A stretch of 64,000 nt of DNA from Taibaiella helva (lineage in GTDB: Bacteria; Bacteroidota; Bacteroidia; Chitinophagales; Chitinophagaceae): contig NZ_QUZZ01000004.1 in NCBI RefSeq assembly GCF_003545695.1, positions 310,001-374,000 on the forward strand. Direction: 5' to 3'. Positions within the stretch are counted from its first letter, which is position 1, and each line of letters starts with the position of its first letter. The notes under the pieces were generated by a model that searched no databases, was not told the origin of the DNA, and saw only the letters and a list, made by a program, of their open reading frames with translations. Below are positions 45,185 to 55,294 of this stretch, piece by piece. The translations under genes and the position numbers were made by a program.

Positions 45185-46140
45185 TGCCCATAGCGGATTG
45201 TTCTCAGCGTCACCGACCTGAGCAGCCCGACATCATTATAGGCTTCTTTCCGTATCCAGTTTTGTTGCTCATCATAAGTATAACGATAGGTGATATCGTT
45301 TTCCACGAAAGCGTTGAAGGTCTTTTCACTCACAGGATCAGCCTCAACACCGTAGGTATAATTTCGAAATTCCGTTACTTCCCGATCGCCGTTCACCTGG
45401 TTTTCCTCCAGCGTCCTGCCTGCTGCATCTTTTACCCAGGAAGCACCGCCTTTCATTTTCCCGTCTGCGCCGGTTACCGAATAGCTCCCCTGCTCTCCTT
45501 TGCTGTCCTGCCGTACACTGTAGCGGCGGATTTCCGTCAGGCGAAGCTGCTGATCGAAATGCCTGCTCTCCACGAGATGCCCGCTGCTGTTGTACTGGTA
45601 ACGGATCATCGCGATCACCATATTATCTTTGTCTTTCCGGCGCAGCATGGATACCTGTCCGTTCCTGTAGGCATAAGTGATCTTATACCGCAATGCATCT
45701 TTGCTGTCAAATACCAGGCATTGATCCGGCAAACCGTTCCGCAGGTAGCGATAGGATACGGAATCTGCCCGCTTATTTTCTTTACTGGTGCTTAGCGCGA
45801 CCAACTTTCCTTTGTTATAATAAAAAACGGCGCCTGTATCGGTAAGGGCTTTCCGCCTGCGTTCGTCCGGATCGCGACGCTGCACCGATAATGCACGGCC
45901 CGAAGAGTCGAATACCCATGTAATGCTATGCTCCAGGCTGTAGCTGCTGTCGGGAGCCTGCGCAGAAGACGGCATTGCGCCTGCAGCGGGAACCCATTGC
46001 CGTTCGGTTACCTGCATTACAGCGCCTTTAAATCCCTGTGCGGAACGGTCCTTTTGTACGGTCTGCAGATCGTAGTCCTGGGCAGAAGAGGTTATAAAGA
46101 AAAAAAAGCACAGTGTTATTAAGAGAAGTGTAAATCGCAT
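45181..46140 (-). CDS. Secreted protein with YD/RHS-like repeats, 319 aa
   Basis: Signal peptide MRFTLLLITLCFFFFITSSAQ. The mature chain is a series of short beta-hairpin units such as YRYLRNGLPDQCLVFDSKDALRYKITYAYRNG, RYQYNSSGHLVESRHFD and YTYDEQQNWIRKE, like the degenerate YD/RHS or MORN-type repeats seen in Bacteroidota surface or periplasmic proteins. No enzyme motif. It is convergent with the ABC gene, sharing the TTAA at 45181-45184. Function unknown. Confidence 0.65.
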   Translation of the reverse strand: MRFTLLLITLCFFFFITSSAQDYDLQTVQKDRSAQGFKGAVMQVTERQWVPAAGAMPSSAQAPDSSYSLEHSITWVFDSSGRALSVQRRDPDERRRKALTDTGAVFYYNKGKLVALSTSKENKRADSVSYRYLRNGLPDQCLVFDSKDALRYKITYAYRNGQVSMLRRKDKDNMVIAMIRYQYNSSGHLVESRHFDQQLRLTEIRRYSVRQDSKGEQGSYSVTGADGKMKGGASWVKDAAGRTLEENQVNGDREVTEFRNYTYGVEADPVSEKTFNAFVENDITYRYTYDEQQNWIRKEAYNDVGLLRSVTLRTIRYGH

Positions 46141-46328
46141 ATATTTCGCCGGATGGCTGCCGGACTTGCGAATTTAACGCAGAAATCAGTGTTTCCGTCT
46201 GCCTGTTCCCTAAAGTTTTGCCAGCAGGCTATGCAATAAAACCGCCGGATAGCTGGAATTATCCTGTTGCAGGAAGGGGAAAATGCCCCAATTACAGGGC
46301 ACTGCATGATTGCTGCAGTACAGGTTTC

Positions 46329-46336
46329 TACTTTTG
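46329..46336 (+). promoter_or_regulatory. TAnnTTTG (-7) element for the second RiPP precursor
   Basis: TACTTTTG lies 24 bases before the ATG at 46361. A TTG occurs 16 bases upstream of it, closer than usual. Confidence 0.45.
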
Positions 46337-46360
46337 CCCTGCACTTAAAAACGATGCATT

Positions 46361-46585
46361 ATGAAAAAGAAAACCCTGCACATCTCAAAGAAACTGCTCC
46401 TGAACAAGGACCTGATCACGACGCTGAACCAGCAAGCCCAGCGGGCTATTGAAGGTGGTATCAGCGGCAAGGCCTGCCCTCCCCTCTCCGGCACCGGCTG
46501 CGGCTGCCTGATGGATACCTGCGGCATCGTGATCTGCACCGCTGCCGGCTGCGCAGCTGATGATGACCTGAGCCTGGCCCGTTAA
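46361..46585 (+). CDS. RiPP precursor peptide, Cys-rich core, 74 aa
   Basis: The leader (residues 1-33, MKKKTLHISKKLLLNKDL... ending IEGG) is of the same type as in the precursor at 24.7-24.9 kb. The 41-residue core contains six Cys (39, 47, 49, 54, 59, 64) with Ser/Thr/Gly and ends in an acidic tail (ADDDLSLAR). It is probably cleaved after GG by a C39-type protease and modified to a lanthipeptide or a disulfide-rich peptide. No modification or export gene is adjacent. It has its own promoter element and a strong 3' hairpin. The two cores share no obvious sequence. Confidence 0.7.
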   Translation: MKKKTLHISKKLLLNKDLITTLNQQAQRAIEGGISGKACPPLSGTGCGCLMDTCGIVICTAAGCAADDDLSLAR

Positions 46586-46590
46586 AAATA

Positions 46591-46681
46591 AAAGAGGCTG
46601 TTCTCAAAGGTCTCAAGCCTGTCCCATTTGACTTAGCTCCATGTGACAGGCCTGAGCTACAATTTTTGGGACAGCCTCTTT
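46591..46681. terminator. Nested palindrome between convergent genes (terminator or MITE-like)
   Basis: Outer arms AAAGAGGCTGT (46591-46601) and ACAGCCTCTTT (46671-46681) enclose an inner pair CTCAAGCCTGTC (46612-46623) and GACAGGCCTGAG (46645-46656) with one mismatch. It ends 3' in a T-rich stretch, and its minus-strand side is A/T-rich. It serves the RiPP gene and the convergent GLPGLI gene. Its length and imperfect terminal repeat resemble a tiny non-autonomous element. Confidence 0.6.
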
Positions 46682-46691
46682 TTCTTTAACG

Positions 46692-47432
46692 CTATAGCGA
46701 CAGCCACCATACCAGGTTAGACCCGTATTTTCCCCAGTCTTTCGTCGACTTCTGCACTGTCTGCAGCATTTCGGATGTGGTCGTTTTCTTGCTCTTCTTT
46801 GCCGGCGTAAAGGGCTTTACATCTGCTGCGTCCAGCGACACATTGGTAGCAAACCAGGTAGTATACAGGCGCGGTACGGCCAGCCCCAGAATCATGCCGG
46901 GCAGTCCGTTAAAACCTTCAGGGCCTCCGCTCACCATGATCTGGTCGGTATAGAAAGCGACCACGACTACGCTGTCACAGATCAGCGTTACGGCTTTGCG
47001 ACAAGGATAGCCGGCAATCATACGCATATCGCTCTCTATTTTCCACCGGAATGCAGGAAGTGGTTCTTCAACCAGGTAATCGTTCTCGTACACCTGCTTC
47101 TGGCTGCGCAGGGTACGGTTTTTAAAGTCTGCATACACCTTATTCTCCCTGCCCGGCTGCGGCCCCCAGGAAAAGGTCATCCCCTTCACCTCCTGCTCTT
47201 TCACGAACTCGTATTCGGATGCATCCTTATTAAAGGTCATCGTAAAATCGGAAATGGTGAATTGCGCGACTTTGTTGATCATGGATTTTACCCATTCATT
47301 GTCGTCCTCGGTTTGCAGCTGCCGCTTCAGGCTTACCTTCCGTTCGTAATCGATCTTCCCGGCGGAAACAAACTGCGCCTTTACAGAAAAGGCAGCTGCG
47401 CAAAACGCCAGGAAAAGGACTGCTTTTTTCAT
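46692..47432 (-). CDS. GLPGLI-family protein, 246 aa
   Basis: The family is defined by a Gly-Leu-Pro-Gly-Leu-Ile motif; here it reads GFNGLPGMILGL (residues ~180). There is a signal peptide (ends VKA|Q). The region before the motif (CRKAVTLICDSVVVVAFYTDQIMVSGGP) is also family-typical. Function is unknown; members are usually encoded next to TonB-dependent receptors, as here (41 bp after the receptor gene, same direction). The ATG at 47432 is preferred; the upstream start adds a polar stretch before the signal peptide. Confidence 0.88.
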   Translation of the reverse strand: MKKAVLFLAFCAAAFSVKAQFVSAGKIDYERKVSLKRQLQTEDDNEWVKSMINKVAQFTISDFTMTFNKDASEYEFVKEQEVKGMTFSWGPQPGRENKVYADFKNRTLRSQKQVYENDYLVEEPLPAFRWKIESDMRMIAGYPCRKAVTLICDSVVVVAFYTDQIMVSGGPEGFNGLPGMILGLAVPRLYTTWFATNVSLDAADVKPFTPAKKSKKTTTSEMLQTVQKSTKDWGKYGSNLVWWLSL

Positions 47433-47473
47433 GTGTAATATTCGTTTACTGGGTGTAGTTGTCATTGTTATTG

Positions 47474-50308
47474 TTATTCTCCGATCATGATGCCCTCCGC
47501 ATCCGGTACTTTACCACCGGTTTGGGTGAAATTCCAGGTAAGGCTGAAGAGAAAGTATCTGCGGATGGTATTATAGGTGCTTTCAGCAATATAGTCAGCA
47601 TTGTTGGTACGGGTGTAGCCGACATTCTGATCCAGCAGATCATATGCGTATAACTTCGCCACAAGCGAACGATTTTTCAGGAAGGACTTGCTGATATAAG
47701 CATTCCACCGGAATACATTATTGTTCTTATCCTGCTGATCCAGGCGCTGACGGATGTTCCAATCAATGGAGGTACCCAATCTGAAGTCCAACGGCAGGTT
47801 GATGCTACCCTCGAGCTGCTGCTCAAAAGACCAGTATTGCGTTTTCACATCGGTACGTATGGACGACCGGTTCAGGTTATAGGTCGGCCGGAAAGAATAG
47901 CTGATGTCCAGGGTAGTATCCTTATCGTATCTCAGGTTGAGATTGGGACTTGCCGAGACCTGGTTGTTGGTATTGCTGAAACCGTTCACAAAATTGTTGG
48001 CATGTGAATAGTTACCGTCAATACCTAAACGGGCGCTCAGGTTCTCGATTATTTTCCGTCCGTAGCCCAGGTAAAGCCAGGTGTTATAATTGCCGTTGAC
48101 GTTGACATACTGATAAGTTCGCCGGCCGCTTTCGTCTACATTTTGCTGCTGGCTGATAGCATTCTGCACCAGGGATAAGCTGCCAAAGACATACAGGCTT
48201 TGTTCGGAAAGCACTTTATAGTTGCTGAAGCTGAAATTCAGGTTATGCCGGAATTCCTGCTTCAGATCGGGATTGCCCACAGCCACATTCAGGGGGTCGG
48301 TATTGTTACGCAGCGGTTGCAGCTGATTCATTGTTGGCTGCCGGGTGCTGCCATTGTACCTCAGGCTGAAGCTGGTGGTTTGCGATTGGTTGAACACCAG
48401 GCTGGCCCTTGGGAAAAAGTTGACATAGGAATAAGAATAGGTTGTATCATTCAGCTTATCCTCCTGGCGGAAGCGGGTATCGGATATATTGCCGCCAAAA
48501 GCAAGGTTGAGGGTTTTGAATTTCAAACGCAGGTTAGCTCCTCCTTGCTGCTGCGTAGCATTAAAGATATAGTGACTGCTGAACAGGGGGTTGAACAGGT
48601 CCGTTTCCCCGCCGGCGCCCAACCGGTCATAGGAGCGGTTATCGGCGTCATTGTTGTTAATGCTCAACCCGTAGTTGATCTCCAGGTTAGCTACCTTCGA
48701 AAGCGGTTCGGTGTACGACACTTTACCACTTCCCGATAAGGTCTTGTTGTTACCGGCTTTCCGCTGATTGATCGAATAGGCGCTGTCGATGGCATAGAGA
48801 TTGTAATGCGAGTTCAGCAACCCATTGCTTTCGTTATCGGTCCAGGTACCGTTCAGGGAAACAGAAATTGAGCGGCCTTTTTTACGGAAGCGCCTGCGGT
48901 AAAAGACACTTGCATTGAACGATTTATTTTCACTGCGGTTTTGCTGCAGGGTGTTCATATCGTTCATCAGGTTGCCTCCACCGTCTACAGCAGCGCTTGT
49001 CGTGGTTGTCGTGCCATCATTTGTATTGTAGTGCCCGCCAAGGGTGAGCTTGATCGACGAAGCAGTATCGGGAAGGAACTCTGTCACAACATTAAGGTTG
49101 TGCTGCTGGCCGATGCTGGTACTGGTGCTGTTGTTGGTATTGGTGTATTGTGTATCGGGAAGTATATACTGGGTACGCGAATTATTCAGCCCTTCCATTG
49201 CGTTCTTGCTGTAGTTGTAGCTAGAACTGAAGCTTAGCGTATCGCCCATCCATTTGTTGCTGTAATGCGCGCCGCCTGTCCAGGTTTTCGGCAGGCCCTG
49301 CCCGCCGAACTGTCCATCCCATGATCCGCCGAAACTCATATCATCGAAGTTGTAGTTGCCATCGTCATCCATGCTGAAAGAGCCGCCGGAACCCGAATAG
49401 CGGCTACGATCTTCCCAATCCAGGCCGTTAGTATTGGTATTCGACATCAGGGCATAGGCCGAAAGCTTCCGCTTTTTTTTGAAGGCATTGATCATTGCCT
49501 GGTTTTCCCAATAGGAAGGCAATCCCCCCCCGGCGCCGATCTTACCGAAATATCCTTGTTTGGCCTCTTCTTTCAATTTGAGGTTGATGGTCTTGGTCAG
49601 CTCGCCATCATCTACGCCCGTAAAAGCAGCCTGGTCGCTCTTCTTATCAAACACCTGCACTTTATCCACCGCACTGGCTCTTAATGTCTGCGCCACGACA
49701 GCTGGGTCATCACTGAAAAATTCTTCACCGTCCACGGTCATTTTCTGTACTTCCTTACCATAGGCCTTTATCTTACCATTGCGGCCGACCTCTATCCCCG
49801 GCAGCTTTTTCAGCAGCTCATCCACATTATCGTAAGCGCGCACTTTAAAGCTGTCGGCTGCGTATTCGATTGTATCGCCTTTAATCACGATGGCCCGTGC
49901 ATCGGTGATCACTACTTCCTCCAGCATCTGCTTTTTGGAGGTCAGCACAATAGTGCCCAATTGAGTACGCGGCTTGTCCACGACGACCTCGTCAATGAAA
50001 ATAGCAAAGGAAGGGTGCGAGATCAGCAGCAGATACTTACCGGTATCGGGGACCGCAATGCTGAAGTCGCCCTGTTCATCTGCCCTGACGAAAGCTCGCA
50101 GCACAGAATCGCGGGAGCCGATAAGCGAAACAGAGGTATAGCCGGTGGTTGTCAGATTGATGGTGTCCCTTAAGGAGCCGGTAATGGTAAACCGTTCTTC
50201 TTTAGCCTGATCATTCAGACTCTCCTTTAGCGAAAAAGCCGTTTGTGCGCCAGCTATTCCTGGCACCAGGAATAGGGCAGCTAGAAGGAGAAGGGTCAAG
50301 TATCTCAT
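47474..50308 (-). CDS. TonB-dependent receptor-like outer-membrane protein, 944 aa
   Basis: Signal peptide to residue ~22. A carboxypeptidase-regulatory-like beta-sandwich (~38-120, ITGSLRDTINLTTTG...) precedes a plug domain (~150-235, with LLKKLPGIEVGRNGKIKAYGKEVQKMTVDGEEFF). A large 22-strand-type barrel with Asn/Ser-rich loops follows to the end. It belongs to the outer-membrane beta-barrel group paired with GLPGLI proteins. No SusD-like partner is present, so it is not a glycan-uptake SusCD pair. The ligand is unknown; it may use the ExbBD-TonB set at 30-33 kb. Confidence 0.88.
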   Translation of the reverse strand: MRYLTLLLLAALFLVPGIAGAQTAFSLKESLNDQAKEERFTITGSLRDTINLTTTGYTSVSLIGSRDSVLRAFVRADEQGDFSIAVPDTGKYLLLISHPSFAIFIDEVVVDKPRTQLGTIVLTSKKQMLEEVVITDARAIVIKGDTIEYAADSFKVRAYDNVDELLKKLPGIEVGRNGKIKAYGKEVQKMTVDGEEFFSDDPAVVAQTLRASAVDKVQVFDKKSDQAAFTGVDDGELTKTINLKLKEEAKQGYFGKIGAGGGLPSYWENQAMINAFKKKRKLSAYALMSNTNTNGLDWEDRSRYSGSGGSFSMDDDGNYNFDDMSFGGSWDGQFGGQGLPKTWTGGAHYSNKWMGDTLSFSSSYNYSKNAMEGLNNSRTQYILPDTQYTNTNNSTSTSIGQQHNLNVVTEFLPDTASSIKLTLGGHYNTNDGTTTTTSAAVDGGGNLMNDMNTLQQNRSENKSFNASVFYRRRFRKKGRSISVSLNGTWTDNESNGLLNSHYNLYAIDSAYSINQRKAGNNKTLSGSGKVSYTEPLSKVANLEINYGLSINNNDADNRSYDRLGAGGETDLFNPLFSSHYIFNATQQQGGANLRLKFKTLNLAFGGNISDTRFRQEDKLNDTTYSYSYVNFFPRASLVFNQSQTTSFSLRYNGSTRQPTMNQLQPLRNNTDPLNVAVGNPDLKQEFRHNLNFSFSNYKVLSEQSLYVFGSLSLVQNAISQQQNVDESGRRTYQYVNVNGNYNTWLYLGYGRKIIENLSARLGIDGNYSHANNFVNGFSNTNNQVSASPNLNLRYDKDTTLDISYSFRPTYNLNRSSIRTDVKTQYWSFEQQLEGSINLPLDFRLGTSIDWNIRQRLDQQDKNNNVFRWNAYISKSFLKNRSLVAKLYAYDLLDQNVGYTRTNNADYIAESTYNTIRRYFLFSLTWNFTQTGGKVPDAEGIMIGE

Positions 50309-50417
50309 TCTGTACAGGTGGTTTGGGTGTATACTGAGGCAATAATAGGAAAAATAACGGCGATACTATAAAAAAATTGCGCATTAGAAAAAAAGATATA
50401 CATAGGAAATTTCCGGA

Positions 50418-53400
50418 TTAGCGCGATGCCTGACGGCGGCTAGTCTGGGTAAAGGACTGACCCGAAGTATCTATGATCTTGTTTTCCTGGCGCAGCGTTT
50501 GCTGCCGTTGCTGCTTTAGCTTTTCTTCCCTTTCCTTACGCATTTTCTCTTCGCTCCGGAAAAGGTCGAGCAAGCCATTAAACGATTTACGATAGCTGAG
50601 GCCTACACCCTGGCGGCCGATCATCTGGGAGAAAAGCGCATCGTAATTGCTGGTGCGGAATACGTTGAAGCGCACCCTGCCATCTTCCGACAACAGGTAC
50701 TGCACACGGAAATCGCCCGCGAAATTAGTTGTAAAATCACTCTGGGCATTATTCCGGCCCCAGTCGTACACACCACCTACCTCGACAATGAGGCGATTGT
50801 TGAAAAAGTTCTTACGCAGGTTTACACCGGCTTCATTCCGGTTGAGGTAGCTGATGCCATTAAGCGGCTGGCTGTTATCGGCCAGGTTATAGTTTTTATA
50901 CCTAAGGCCGATATACAGGTCTTCCATGCCCAATATCTTATTGGCAAAATTGGTGATCTGCGAGGATGCCGCCGAAGAGATCAGCTCGCTCATATTATTG
51001 ATGGTGCCACTGGCAACAGCATTGGAATTGCTGATGCCCTCAGGCGGCACAAACTGCTCCAGCAACAGGAGGGAGGCCACCTGGTTCAGCAGCTCTTTGT
51101 CGTCCGAATTAATACGCTGCAGCTTCTGGTAAGCATAAGTACCTACAGAGCGGTTTTCGGCCAGCTCAAGCTTAAAGCCGAACTCCGGCTCCTTCAGCGA
51201 GCCACGCATATTCATCTGCACATTCACCATCTGCATGATCTGGGCATCCCTGATCTCTGACTGGGATAAGCCTACCCGGTCGACTTCGTTTATGATCAGA
51301 TCGTACAGACGGGCCTTGATCTGGGCATAAGCTGTTACATCAAGATCGGCGTCGGCAATATCGCCGTTCCATTTGATCACACTGTTGGAGTTAATAGTGA
51401 ACTGTCTTTTGTAGTTCAGCACCTGCAGCTGCTTAAAGGAAAAGTTGTATTTGCCTTCGTCGATAATATAGTTGCCATTCATCTTCATCTCCCCCGATGA
51501 AGGTATTTCCAGGATGATGTTGCCGCTGCCTTTAGCCCATATCTGGTCGCCGGTATTCGGATCCAGGATGATCGTCGCTTCCAGGTCGGGTGTCGCAATG
51601 GCATCGATACGGATGTTGAGCTTGTTCTTGCTCACCTCCTTTACCTCCTTCACCTCACCGTATTGCCTGAAACGGATATATTCGTATTCGCTTACATCAC
51701 TGCCATAGCCGATGGGAATGTAGAGGTGCGAGTTTTTCTGTGGTGTGGCAAATATATTGAGATTGAGATTATTGGCAGGCCCCGATAAACGGAGCTGTAC
51801 AGAGGCTTTTACATCGCCATAAAAATTGGGATTCTGGTAGTCCTTGAGGTCTACAACTTTGATGTTATCGCTGCGCAGGTTCAGCCTGAAGTTCATTTTG
51901 CTCAGCCTGTCGTGCTGTATGCTCCCGCCCAGCACGCCTTCCCGGCCGTCGTCATCGGTTACGGTTACGGAACCAAAATCAAACCGTGTGTCGCTTACAC
52001 CTATCGTTGCATCTTCTATCGTGTAGTGCACGCCAGTGATATCGGGCACAAAGCCGACCTGCTCCATGCGGATCGAACCGGTCGTTACCGGGTCTGATGC
52101 AGCACCTTTTACCGATATCGAGCCGCTGATGCTACCTGTAAGATTGTGCACATAACCGACCAGGAAAGGCTGCGCCCAGTTGACATTGGCTTTTTCCAGG
52201 TTGATCTCTCCATCGATGTTTTCCGTCGACCTGGGATCGAAGCTGTAGGTACCCGTAAGGCTCGCCCTGGAATCCTTGTAGCTGAGACCGCTTTCCCTGC
52301 CGAGCGAGATCAGCGATTTGCTGACATCGTAGGTACCTACCGCCCTGGCTTCGCCAAGGGTATCGGTATTGATCCGTAGATCGTTGGCCGACAGGTCAAA
52401 GTCGATCTTCTGATCTTTCAGCAGGGAGGCCACCGTTACCCGTCCATTGATGCGGCCATCGAGGTTGACATCTTCCACACCCAGAAGCGTATTTAAAGGA
52501 TTGACGTCGAAATTCTCGATATGTACTTCCGCATCACCGGGGCGGTCTTTGCCATCGGTATTGATCAGTATTTTCTGCAGGCCCGACTGAATGCGCAGGT
52601 TGGTAAGGGACAGATAATCTTTAGCCAGCACGATCCGGTTGCCTTCCGCGATTTCCCAGCGCGCTTGGTTCAGGTAAAATTCAGAGGGCAGTATGTGAAC
52701 GGAAAAACTGTCGTTATTGGCATAAGCAATGCCGTTGAGCGCCGCGCTGCCGATACTGGTAGGCGTAGTCGTCAGCACCTGAAAGCGGGCCGAGTCCTGG
52801 AAAACATTGGTCTGCAGCTGAACGGAGGAGGCTATATCCGTTGCGCCCGCTTTAATACCGTTGGCCATGGCTTGCAGGCTGAATCCAGAGTAGTTGCCGC
52901 GGCTGTCGATCTGGATGTTATTGAACCGGAAATTGCCATAAGTAAAATAAGGAACGATCCCTTTGAACAAGAGCTCCTGGTTGGCCATGTTCATAGAGCC
53001 TGTAAGATGCAGCCCCGCCCCTACCCTTATCGAAGGGCTGAACAGGGAAAGGATATCATCAGTATTGCTGGCCGTAATATCAAACCGGATATCCTGGTGT
53101 TCATTTACTTTTTGGGGCCGGGTAACATATTGCGGCAGATAATAAGAGAGGAACATCTTTGCCGATCCCGGCAGGTCGAGCAGGGAAAAGCGGCCGCTGA
53201 CCACCGCATTCAGGTCGTTGGTTGCCAGCGTGAGCGTCTTGGTTCCGTCTTCGCTTTCGTGCGAGACCAGCTGCAAAGAGTCGATATTGAGGCGTGTGCT
53301 GTCGCGCAGGATATTGATATGATAGATCGAAGCATCGCCGACGAAGTTGTCGATATTGCTACCGCTGAAATTCAGGCGCATCCGGCCTTCCGCGATGATG

Positions 53401-55283
53401 CTGTCCTGCGTCAGCTTTAATGCCGTCGCATTGACATGAGCGATATTGGCTTCCACCTGGAACAGCGGGCGTTCTCCGGAAAAATCGATCTTGCCATCAA
53501 AATCCATGGCAAGGTTAGGATCTTTTGCGGTAAGCTTACCATCAAACTTCTTAGCCGCCAGGGTACCGTCTACGGTTATGTTCTGGTAATTATAGCCGTT
53601 AAGCTCAGCCGCTTTTATCGTGCCTTTGATATCGACAGAAGCGGTAGCCGCATCGAATCCTTTGCCTTTCACCGCGGCATCCAGGCTGGTTTTGCCTATA
53701 AAGCCCACATGCAGCAGGCGCCCCAGGTCGAAAGCTTCTGTAGCCAGGTTGCCCGAGTACACGGGTTGTGCCTTATGCGGGAACTTCAGGTTGATATCTG
53801 CTTTAGCATTGCCAAGGTTGGACCTCAGCGATCCGTAAGCGACAAAGTCGTTAATAAAGCCGGTGAAGCTTCCAGTAAAGTTCAAGCTGCTGAGCGCAGA
53901 GAGATCGATGGCTTCCTGGCGCCGCAGCTCAGGCACATATACGAAGGCAGCAGCGCCATTGGAAACTACCTCGGCATGCTGAAAGTCGATAAAGGTGCTT
54001 TCAATATCGGGAAGGCCATTCATATACAGCTCACCTTTAAGGCGGGTAAAACCATCGTCAAGCGCCAGGTCTTTTACTCTCAGCTTTTCAACCGTACCAT
54101 TGCCTTTACCGCTGATGGCAACAGAAAGATTGCTGTACCGCGACATCGCCGGCGCGAAGTAAGCGATATCCTGTATACCCACTTCCGATTGTTCCAGGTC
54201 GGCAACCATGACCACATTGGTCAGGTAATCCTCAAAATCTGGGAAGCGTTCGTAGCGCATGGCATAATAATGCTGCAGGTGGCTGTAGCCTGTTTGCAGG
54301 TCCAGGTCCTTACACTCCGAAAGATTGGGGGACACGGTCACCTGTGCCTTCATTTTTTTAATTTCAAGACCGCTGCGGTCACGGCCTTTCAGCATCGCCA
54401 GCTCAGCGGTAAGGGTATCGCCCCGGATCACTATGTCCTGCGCGTCCAGCTCGAGGCCCCTTACATCCATGTGCGTCGCATCGAAATAGCCGGCTTCAGC
54501 CTTCGTATCAGGGTCGTCCAGGAAGAACCGGCTGTCGGCCAGCTTCAACCGGCTCAGCGATAGCTTCCAGAGCCCGGGGTTAAAAGGAGTGGTATCGATT
54601 GCCGGCACTGCCTTGCTTTTGGGTACCGGCGGCCGACCACCTTTGTAGTCGCGGAGGCCGAACAGCAATTTATTGCCTTCTATAGACCGCACATCGATGA
54701 TCTTTTTGGTAAAATCGATCTGCCGGGCATGAATGGCAAAAGAGCCCAGCTCGCCGATCATATCGCTGCCGCTCCATTCATCGACCATATGAAAGCGTAC
54801 CTGCTGCAGCTCCACATCCCGGAGATCGAGGTTAAGCTTGCCTTCTTTTTTCTTTTTTGAAGACTTATCTTCTTTGGAAACAAAAGCGTCGATAATAAAC
54901 TGGTAATTCCATTGATCGCTGTTGCGCCCGCGGTGCAGGTTGGCATAAGCCTGCTTCAGGCCTACATAGCTGATCACGGGCTTATCCTTCAGGAAGAACC
55001 AGTCGGTGATCCGCAGCCGGGCTTCGCCGGCATACAGCAGGGTATCGCCTTGTTTGTCCTGGATATACAACCCTTCCAGCGTCGCGGCATTGAGCAGATC
55101 GATACGCACGTGCTTCAGCGTTACTTTAGTGCCCAATTTATCCGACAGGTAGCCCACCGCCTTCTGTGCAATAAAGTTTTGCACAGGCGTAAAATTGACC
55201 AGGATTACCAGGATAAGGATAATACCAGTCAAAGTCAATAAAGTATTCCGTAATATTTTAAGAAAACGCTTCAGCGGCCACAA
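50418..55283 (-). CDS. tamB: TamB / DUF490 translocation-assembly protein, 1621 aa, TTG start
   Basis: One N-terminal membrane helix (TLLTLTGIILILVILVNF) is followed by a very long periplasmic beta-taco of repeated strands. The DUF490 domain is at the C-terminus (~1150-1560, ending QLQVLNYKRQFTIN..., EVDRVGLSQSEIRDAQIM, LLLLEQFVPPEG). The family shuttles phospholipids or helps barrel assembly between inner and outer membranes. No ATG fits: an in-frame stop (TAA) lies two codons before the TTG at 55283. A TAnnTTTG element ends 11 bases upstream, supporting this start. The Arg/Gln/Glu-rich tail (~1565-1621) is a basic extension. A BamA/TamA-like gene is at 2-3.8 kb. Confidence 0.88.
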   Translation of the reverse strand: MWPLKRFLKILRNTLLTLTGIILILVILVNFTPVQNFIAQKAVGYLSDKLGTKVTLKHVRIDLLNAATLEGLYIQDKQGDTLLYAGEARLRITDWFFLKDKPVISYVGLKQAYANLHRGRNSDQWNYQFIIDAFVSKEDKSSKKKKEGKLNLDLRDVELQQVRFHMVDEWSGSDMIGELGSFAIHARQIDFTKKIIDVRSIEGNKLLFGLRDYKGGRPPVPKSKAVPAIDTTPFNPGLWKLSLSRLKLADSRFFLDDPDTKAEAGYFDATHMDVRGLELDAQDIVIRGDTLTAELAMLKGRDRSGLEIKKMKAQVTVSPNLSECKDLDLQTGYSHLQHYYAMRYERFPDFEDYLTNVVMVADLEQSEVGIQDIAYFAPAMSRYSNLSVAISGKGNGTVEKLRVKDLALDDGFTRLKGELYMNGLPDIESTFIDFQHAEVVSNGAAAFVYVPELRRQEAIDLSALSSLNFTGSFTGFINDFVAYGSLRSNLGNAKADINLKFPHKAQPVYSGNLATEAFDLGRLLHVGFIGKTSLDAAVKGKGFDAATASVDIKGTIKAAELNGYNYQNITVDGTLAAKKFDGKLTAKDPNLAMDFDGKIDFSGERPLFQVEANIAHVNATALKLTQDSIIAEGRMRLNFSGSNIDNFVGDASIYHINILRDSTRLNIDSLQLVSHESEDGTKTLTLATNDLNAVVSGRFSLLDLPGSAKMFLSYYLPQYVTRPQKVNEHQDIRFDITASNTDDILSLFSPSIRVGAGLHLTGSMNMANQELLFKGIVPYFTYGNFRFNNIQIDSRGNYSGFSLQAMANGIKAGATDIASSVQLQTNVFQDSARFQVLTTTPTSIGSAALNGIAYANNDSFSVHILPSEFYLNQARWEIAEGNRIVLAKDYLSLTNLRIQSGLQKILINTDGKDRPGDAEVHIENFDVNPLNTLLGVEDVNLDGRINGRVTVASLLKDQKIDFDLSANDLRINTDTLGEARAVGTYDVSKSLISLGRESGLSYKDSRASLTGTYSFDPRSTENIDGEINLEKANVNWAQPFLVGYVHNLTGSISGSISVKGAASDPVTTGSIRMEQVGFVPDITGVHYTIEDATIGVSDTRFDFGSVTVTDDDGREGVLGGSIQHDRLSKMNFRLNLRSDNIKVVDLKDYQNPNFYGDVKASVQLRLSGPANNLNLNIFATPQKNSHLYIPIGYGSDVSEYEYIRFRQYGEVKEVKEVSKNKLNIRIDAIATPDLEATIILDPNTGDQIWAKGSGNIILEIPSSGEMKMNGNYIIDEGKYNFSFKQLQVLNYKRQFTINSNSVIKWNGDIADADLDVTAYAQIKARLYDLIINEVDRVGLSQSEIRDAQIMQMVNVQMNMRGSLKEPEFGFKLELAENRSVGTYAYQKLQRINSDDKELLNQVASLLLLEQFVPPEGISNSNAVASGTINNMSELISSAASSQITNFANKILGMEDLYIGLRYKNYNLADNSQPLNGISYLNRNEAGVNLRKNFFNNRLIVEVGGVYDWGRNNAQSDFTTNFAGDFRVQYLLSEDGRVRFNVFRTSNYDALFSQMIGRQGVGLSYRKSFNGLLDLFRSEEKMRKEREEKLKQQRQQTLRQENKIIDTSGQSFTQTSRRQASR

Positions 55284-55294
55284 CGATTATGCAG

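Noticed and set aside
47474-50308. TonB-dependent receptor as part of a SusCD glycan locus
   Set aside because: No SusD-like lipoprotein or glycoside hydrolase nearby; the partner is a GLPGLI protein.
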